The notes below the pieces were generated by a model. The model saw nothing but the letters and a program-made list of their open reading frames with translations. It was not told the origin of the DNA and made no database searches. Positions 60,585 to 64,000 of a DNA stretch of 64,000 nucleotides are shown here, in pieces. The stretch is from an uncultured Collinsella sp. (GTDB taxonomy: Bacteria > Actinomycetota > Coriobacteriia > Coriobacteriales > Coriobacteriaceae), in contig URZI01000004.1 in NCBI GenBank assembly GCA_900552385.1, forward strand, positions 1-64,000. The letters run 5' to 3'. Each line of letters begins with the position of its first letter. The first letter of the stretch is position 1. Both the position numbers and the translations under genes were made by a program.

Positions 60585-62027
60585 GTGCTTAATAGATTCC
60601 GCATGCTTGTCGCCTGTGCTTTGACCTTCACGCTTTGCTGGGTGCCGGGATTTGCGTTTGCTGGGGACGCTGAGGACGGGACCCAGGTTACTGCGACCGC
60701 TCATGGGCTTTCCTATGGGATCGAGGGTTTTGAGCGGTTGGCCAAGGGGACCGCTCGTGCCATGGAGGGCCAGCCTGAGGGCTACCGGTTTCCCGTTGAC
60801 GAGGACGTGGACCTTGTAGTGGCGCCTGCTGCCGATCGCGTTGTGGTGTGGATATCGCCCAAGGCGATCGAGAAGTATGGATTTGATCCGCAGGACAATG
60901 AGTGCGTATCGGGTCTCAAGGCCCTCGTCTGTGAGCTCGACAGCGCAAACTGCATGGGAGGTGCGCAGCTAGGGGACGTGGATCTTCCTTGGTATGTCAC
61001 GGCGGAAACAACTTTTGATGCCGGCGGGTATACCTATGGCTTTGACGAGCGCGGTGCGGATGGGGACCGCTATGTGGTGATTGCATCAGCCTCGGGTGAT
61101 GCCAAGGGCGGCGCGCGTTGGCTTGATAGCGCTCAAATGGTAGAAGCATCGTCCGTCGTGTTGCGGGATGAGCAGGGGCCCTTGACCTCTCTGGCCTCCT
61201 TTTTGGGCGACATCGACTATCGCCCGCTTTGGGTGTCCATTAAAACGAGCGGCCTTGCCCTGCTGATCTCCTTTGCGCTGGGCCTGTTTGCCGCATGGAA
61301 GACCATGGGTACGACGAGTCGCATCAAGGGCCTGCTCGATTCGGTCTTTACGATTCCTATGGTGCTGCCGCCCACGGTCTGCGGCTTTCTGCTCCTTATG
61401 CTGTTTGGCCGCTCGACCGGGGTGGGCCAGTGGCTCATCGCGCACGGTATCTCGGTTGTCTTTACCTGGCCGGCGGCGGTGATCTCTGCCGTGGTGGTGT
61501 CGTTCCCGCTCGTCTATCGTACGGCACTCGGAGCCTTCGAGAGTCTCGACACGCAGATGCTCGATGCGGCGCGCACGCTGGGCTGGTCCGAGCGTCGCAT
61601 CTTCACCAAGCTTATGATGCCGCTTGGCTGGCCCTCGATTGCCGCCGGCACGGTGCTCGCCTTTGCCCGCGCGATGGGCGAGTTTGGCTGCACCCTGTTC
61701 TTTGCGGGCAACTACGCCGGCATTACGCAGACCATTCCCATCGCCATCTACTTTGAGTGGATGGGCGGCAACACGTCGGTGGCCCTCTTTTGGGTCGTGG
61801 TCGTAATTGCGTTCAGCTTCCTGGTCATCCTATTCATCAACATGTACACGGCACATTCGCAAAAGTACCGCGAGCGTGGTCTTTCCCGTGCGGAGCGCAA
61901 GCAGGCCAAAGAGCTCGCCGGACAGGGCGATTCGCTCGACCCGGCGGGCGGCGATGCCCTGCGTATCGATCGCGAGGCGCTGGCCGAGCTCATGCGCGAT
62001 GACGCTGTCTCGAAGGGAGGTCGATAG
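60585..62027 (+). CDS. modB: Molybdate ABC permease ModB with an exported N-terminal domain
   Basis: The 480-residue protein is about twice the normal ModB length. GTG 60585 follows GGAG and begins a signal-like segment (VLNRFRMLVACALTFTLCW). About 185 residues of a soluble, unrecognised domain follow, up to a membrane helix near residue 210. The second half is a typical molybdate permease with six helices, FTIPMVLPPTVCGFLLL, and the EAA-type loop LDAARTLGWSERRIFTKLMMPL. The C-terminus carries an extra hydrophilic tail of about 55 residues. The frame is also open from GTG 60516. Confidence 0.85.
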   Translation: MLNRFRMLVACALTFTLCWVPGFAFAGDAEDGTQVTATAHGLSYGIEGFERLAKGTARAMEGQPEGYRFPVDEDVDLVVAPAADRVVVWISPKAIEKYGFDPQDNECVSGLKALVCELDSANCMGGAQLGDVDLPWYVTAETTFDAGGYTYGFDERGADGDRYVVIASASGDAKGGARWLDSAQMVEASSVVLRDEQGPLTSLASFLGDIDYRPLWVSIKTSGLALLISFALGLFAAWKTMGTTSRIKGLLDSVFTIPMVLPPTVCGFLLLMLFGRSTGVGQWLIAHGISVVFTWPAAVISAVVVSFPLVYRTALGAFESLDTQMLDAARTLGWSERRIFTKLMMPLGWPSIAAGTVLAFARAMGEFGCTLFFAGNYAGITQTIPIAIYFEWMGGNTSVALFWVVVVIAFSFLVILFINMYTAHSQKYRERGLSRAERKQAKELAGQGDSLDPAGGDALRIDREALAELMRDDAVSKGGR

Positions 62028-62030
62028 GTC

Positions 62031-63101
62031 ATGTCACTCGTTTTGGATATCAAAAAGCGCTATCCCGGGTTTATGCTCGACATGCAGCTTGAGGCCGGCG
62101 AGGAGCGCGTGGCGCTGCTGGGCGCCTCGGGTTGCGGCAAGAGCTGTACACTGCGCTGCATCGCCGGCGTGGAGACGCCCGACGAGGGCAAGATCGTCGT
62201 CAACGGTGTGATCTTCTTTGACTCGGCGGCGGGCATCAACCTGTCGCCCCAGGAGCGCAAATGCGCCCTGCTGTTCCAAAACTATCAGCTGTTTCCCAAC
62301 ATGACGGTGGCCGATAACGTATGTGCCGGTGTAAAGGACGCGGGCGATGCCGCGGCGCGTAAAAAACTTGCCGAGCGCTACCTGAGCATTTTCGGTCTAG
62401 CCGACTTTGCCGACCGCTATCCCGCACGCCTCTCGGGCGGCCAGCAGCAGCGTGTGGCGCTTGCCCGCATGGTGGCGGCGCATCCGGGCATCTTTATGTT
62501 CGACGAGCCCATGAGCGCGCTTGATTCCTATCTTAAGAGCGCACTCGAGCAGAATATGCTCGACCTGTTCGATGTATGCAACCGCACCGTGCTCTACGTG
62601 AGCCACGACATCGACGAAGCGTGCCGCCTGTGCCAACGTATCTGCGTAATGCATGACGGGCGCGTCGAGGAGATCGGTTCTGTCGAGGACGTGGTCCGCC
62701 GTCCGCAGACGCTGGCGGCACTGCGCCTGACGGGCTGCAAGAACACAAGCCGGGCGCGCAAGATCGGGCCTCAGGAAGTTGAAGCCCTGGATTGGGGTAT
62801 GACCTTTAACGTGGGTCGCGAGGTTCCCGATAATGTGGCATACCTGGGCATTCGCGCAAGCTACTTCCATGTTGACAACCGTGCCGAGCGGGGCCGCAAC
62901 AGCTATGATTTGCACGTGGCCCGAGTGAGCGATTCACGTTTTGAACGCCTGGTGCTGCTGGACGTGCCGCGCGTCGATGCGCCCACGCGTCTGCAGTGGA
63001 AGGTCAACAAAGTGGGCGTGCCTGTCGACGAGCTGCCGCAAGCAGGCGAGACGCTGTGCATGCATTTTGATGCCAGCAGGATCCATTTGGTTTGTCGATA
63101 G
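62031..63101 (+). CDS. modC: Molybdate ABC transporter ATPase ModC
   Basis: ModC energises molybdate import. The 356-residue protein has Walker A LLGASGCGKS, Q-loop LFQNYQLFPNMTV, signature LSGGQQQRVALARM, and Walker B IFMFDEPMSALD, with an H-loop VSHDIDEA. A C-terminal regulatory region of about 110 residues follows; its match to the molybdate-binding TOBE (MOP) domain is weak. It begins three bases after modB. Confidence 0.9.
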   Translation: MSLVLDIKKRYPGFMLDMQLEAGEERVALLGASGCGKSCTLRCIAGVETPDEGKIVVNGVIFFDSAAGINLSPQERKCALLFQNYQLFPNMTVADNVCAGVKDAGDAAARKKLAERYLSIFGLADFADRYPARLSGGQQQRVALARMVAAHPGIFMFDEPMSALDSYLKSALEQNMLDLFDVCNRTVLYVSHDIDEACRLCQRICVMHDGRVEEIGSVEDVVRRPQTLAALRLTGCKNTSRARKIGPQEVEALDWGMTFNVGREVPDNVAYLGIRASYFHVDNRAERGRNSYDLHVARVSDSRFERLVLLDVPRVDAPTRLQWKVNKVGVPVDELPQAGETLCMHFDASRIHLVCR

Positions 63102-63302
63102 CGCCGGGTAATGCCGTCGGGGATATAAGCCTCGACGGCTTCGTCTTGTCGTTCGCCGAATGAGGAATGACAAACCTTTATCAATCAAGATAATTATTTA
63201 TTAAACGACGGCACACGACGCTGTCGTACGAATGTCAACGGTGTTCGCATGGTCGACGACCGTTGATATAGTTGACCTCAACTTGTAAAGGAGGGTGCGC
63301 AT
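63102..63302. other. Gap after modC: weak terminator and an operator-like dyad
   Basis: GCCGTCG (63113-63119) and CGACGGC (63133-63139) form a terminator-like hairpin. The following stretch to about 63220 is AT-rich and may hold a promoter. AGTTGA-CC-TCAACT (63270-63283) is a perfect dyad directly before the ribosome-binding site of the small upstream ORF. No other gene is supported. Confidence 0.45.
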
Positions 63303-63371
63303 ATGCCGCAGACGACATACATTCGCCGCGTTGCCGCGCGTGCCCTATATATGGCTCGGAGCCGCATATGA
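63303..63371 (+). CDS. Small upstream ORF (22 codons), candidate leader peptide
   Basis: ATG 63303 follows AAAGGAGG at 63287-63294 and encodes MPQTTYIRRVAARALYMARS plus RI; five of 22 residues are Arg. Its last codons (CGG AGC C) lie in a stem arm, CGGAGCC (63357-63363), which can pair with GGCTCCG (63386-63392) or GGCTCCC (63432-63438). GGGAG (63392-63396) can in turn pair with CTCCC (63434-63438). The ORF is 159 bases before the dehydratase-type gene. Translation is plausible but unproved. Confidence 0.45.
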   Translation: MPQTTYIRRVAARALYMARSRI

Positions 63372-63530
63372 GCAGGTATGTTCACGGCTCCGGGAGAGAC
63401 GACGCACAGCTAAATAATCGACCACAAAGCAGGCTCCCTAAAATTCCGGGTTTGAGCACGGCTGGGCAATCGCCGTCCGTCGTGCATCGATACCGCTGTT
63501 ATCCGTTTTTGGTTCGAGAGGGGAACCGTC

Positions 63531-64000
63531 ATGGCTGAAGAATTCGATTTCCATCCGATGTGGGAGAGCCTCGGCATGAATCTTGCCGACCACGACATGC
63601 TGCTGGGCGCCGTGGGCCAGATGTACGGCGATATGTTCCTGACGCAGAACAATCGCCCCAAGTCCATGTCCTACCTGGACTTTGTGGCCACCAACATCCA
63701 TAGCGGCCGCATTAAGGAGATGCTCGACAAGAAGGAGGCCGGCGAGGCCACCAAGATCGTCGGTTCGTTCTGCGTCTACGTGCCCGAGGAGATCGTACTT
63801 GCCTGTGACGGCATTCCCGTGGGCCTGTGCTCGGGTGCCGACTGGGCAACCGATAAGGTCGAGGAGCACCTGCCGCGCAACACCTGCCCGCTTATCAAGA
63901 GCTTTGCCGGCTTTAAGCTGGGCGAGGTCTGCCCTTACATTGAGTCGAGTGACCTGGTGGTGGGCGAGAACACCTGCGATGGCAAGAAGAAGGCCTACGA
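63531..64000 (+). CDS. 2-hydroxyacyl-CoA dehydratase D-component family protein (partial, runs off the window)
   Basis: The first 156 residues are present; the 3' end is cut by the window. Family members bind Fe-S clusters; some are dehydratase subunits and others are double-cubane cluster reductases such as YjiM. Seen are VGSFCVYVPEEIVLACDGIPVG, CSGADWATDKVEEHLPRNTC with a cluster-type Cys, and ENTCDGKKKAY. The latter is typical of the YjiM/double-cubane group. ATG 63531 follows GAGAGGGG. An upstream ORF and competing stems lie before it. Confidence 0.8.
   Translation, partial: MAEEFDFHPMWESLGMNLADHDMLLGAVGQMYGDMFLTQNNRPKSMSYLDFVATNIHSGRIKEMLDKKEAGEATKIVGSFCVYVPEEIVLACDGIPVGLCSGADWATDKVEEHLPRNTCPLIKSFAGFKLGEVCPYIESSDLVVGENTCDGKKKAY

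Noticed and set aside
63272..63538. 88-residue Cys-containing ORF before the dehydratase gene
   Set aside because: No ribosome-binding site near its start, overlaps the dehydratase start and the stem region; the 22-codon ORF has the strong site instead.

Overview
The window is a GC-rich, gene-dense stretch of bacterial chromosome. A dcw cluster without ftsA, with SepF and DivIVA close to FtsZ, together with the protein sequences and codon use, points to an actinobacterium of the class Coriobacteriia, most likely Collinsella or a close relative. This is inferred from gene content and sequence style; no database was searched. No tRNA, prophage, insertion sequence or CRISPR array was seen.

Layout. 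Bases 1-15,660 carry the division and cell-wall cluster mraZ, rsmH, ftsL-like, ftsI-like PBP, murF, mraY, murD, ftsW, murG, murC, murB, ftsQ, ftsZ. It is led by a promoter overlapped by three MraZ-type boxes and closed by a terminator after ftsZ. Bases 15,813-23,785 hold pgeF, a complete pstSCAB-phoU phosphate operon, then yggS, sepF, yggT and divIVA. In other Gram-positives the ylmD-ylmE-sepF-ylmG-divIVA block is contiguous, so the phosphate operon appears to be inserted in it. Bases 23,896-33,191 hold a nitroreductase, a Pit phosphate transporter with its DUF47 partner, small membrane and unknown proteins, a PARG-like macrodomain protein, an SGNH hydrolase, and thiD and thiC with a TPP riboswitch. 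Bases 33,215-39,610 hold yaaA, an M18 aminopeptidase, polA and a HAD phosphatase. Bases 39,754-43,345 are an arginine block: argG and argH behind an arginine-rich leader peptide. Then follow ndk, rpiB, a cysteine desulfidase-like gene, a HAD hydrolase, rpsA and the RNase P RNA (48,911-49,270). Bases 49,607-57,477 carry a YigZ protein, a C_GCAxxG_C_C protein, an O-acetylhomoserine sulfhydrylase-type enzyme, an MFS exporter, xpt, a stand-alone release-factor domain, a lipid kinase and a CLC-F-type antiporter. Bases 57,688-63,101 form a molybdenum block (moeA, mogA, modA, an unusual modB, modC). The window ends inside a 2-hydroxyacyl-CoA dehydratase-type gene preceded by a small upstream ORF.

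Functional themes. Cell-wall precursor synthesis and septation are co-located and probably self-regulated by MraZ. Two independent phosphate importers are present. Molybdate import sits next to cofactor insertion. Arginine synthesis looks attenuated by its own leader peptide.

The most interesting non-coding content is (1) the arginine-rich leader ORF with mutually exclusive stems before argG, (2) an array of six alternating 15-base repeats at 40-base spacing, (3) several long perfect intergenic palindromes, two of which share termini, and (4) two adjacent long hairpins directly after rnpB. Among coding features, yggT appears to use an AUC start, modB carries an exported N-terminal domain, and the PARG-like protein lacks the usual second glutamate.
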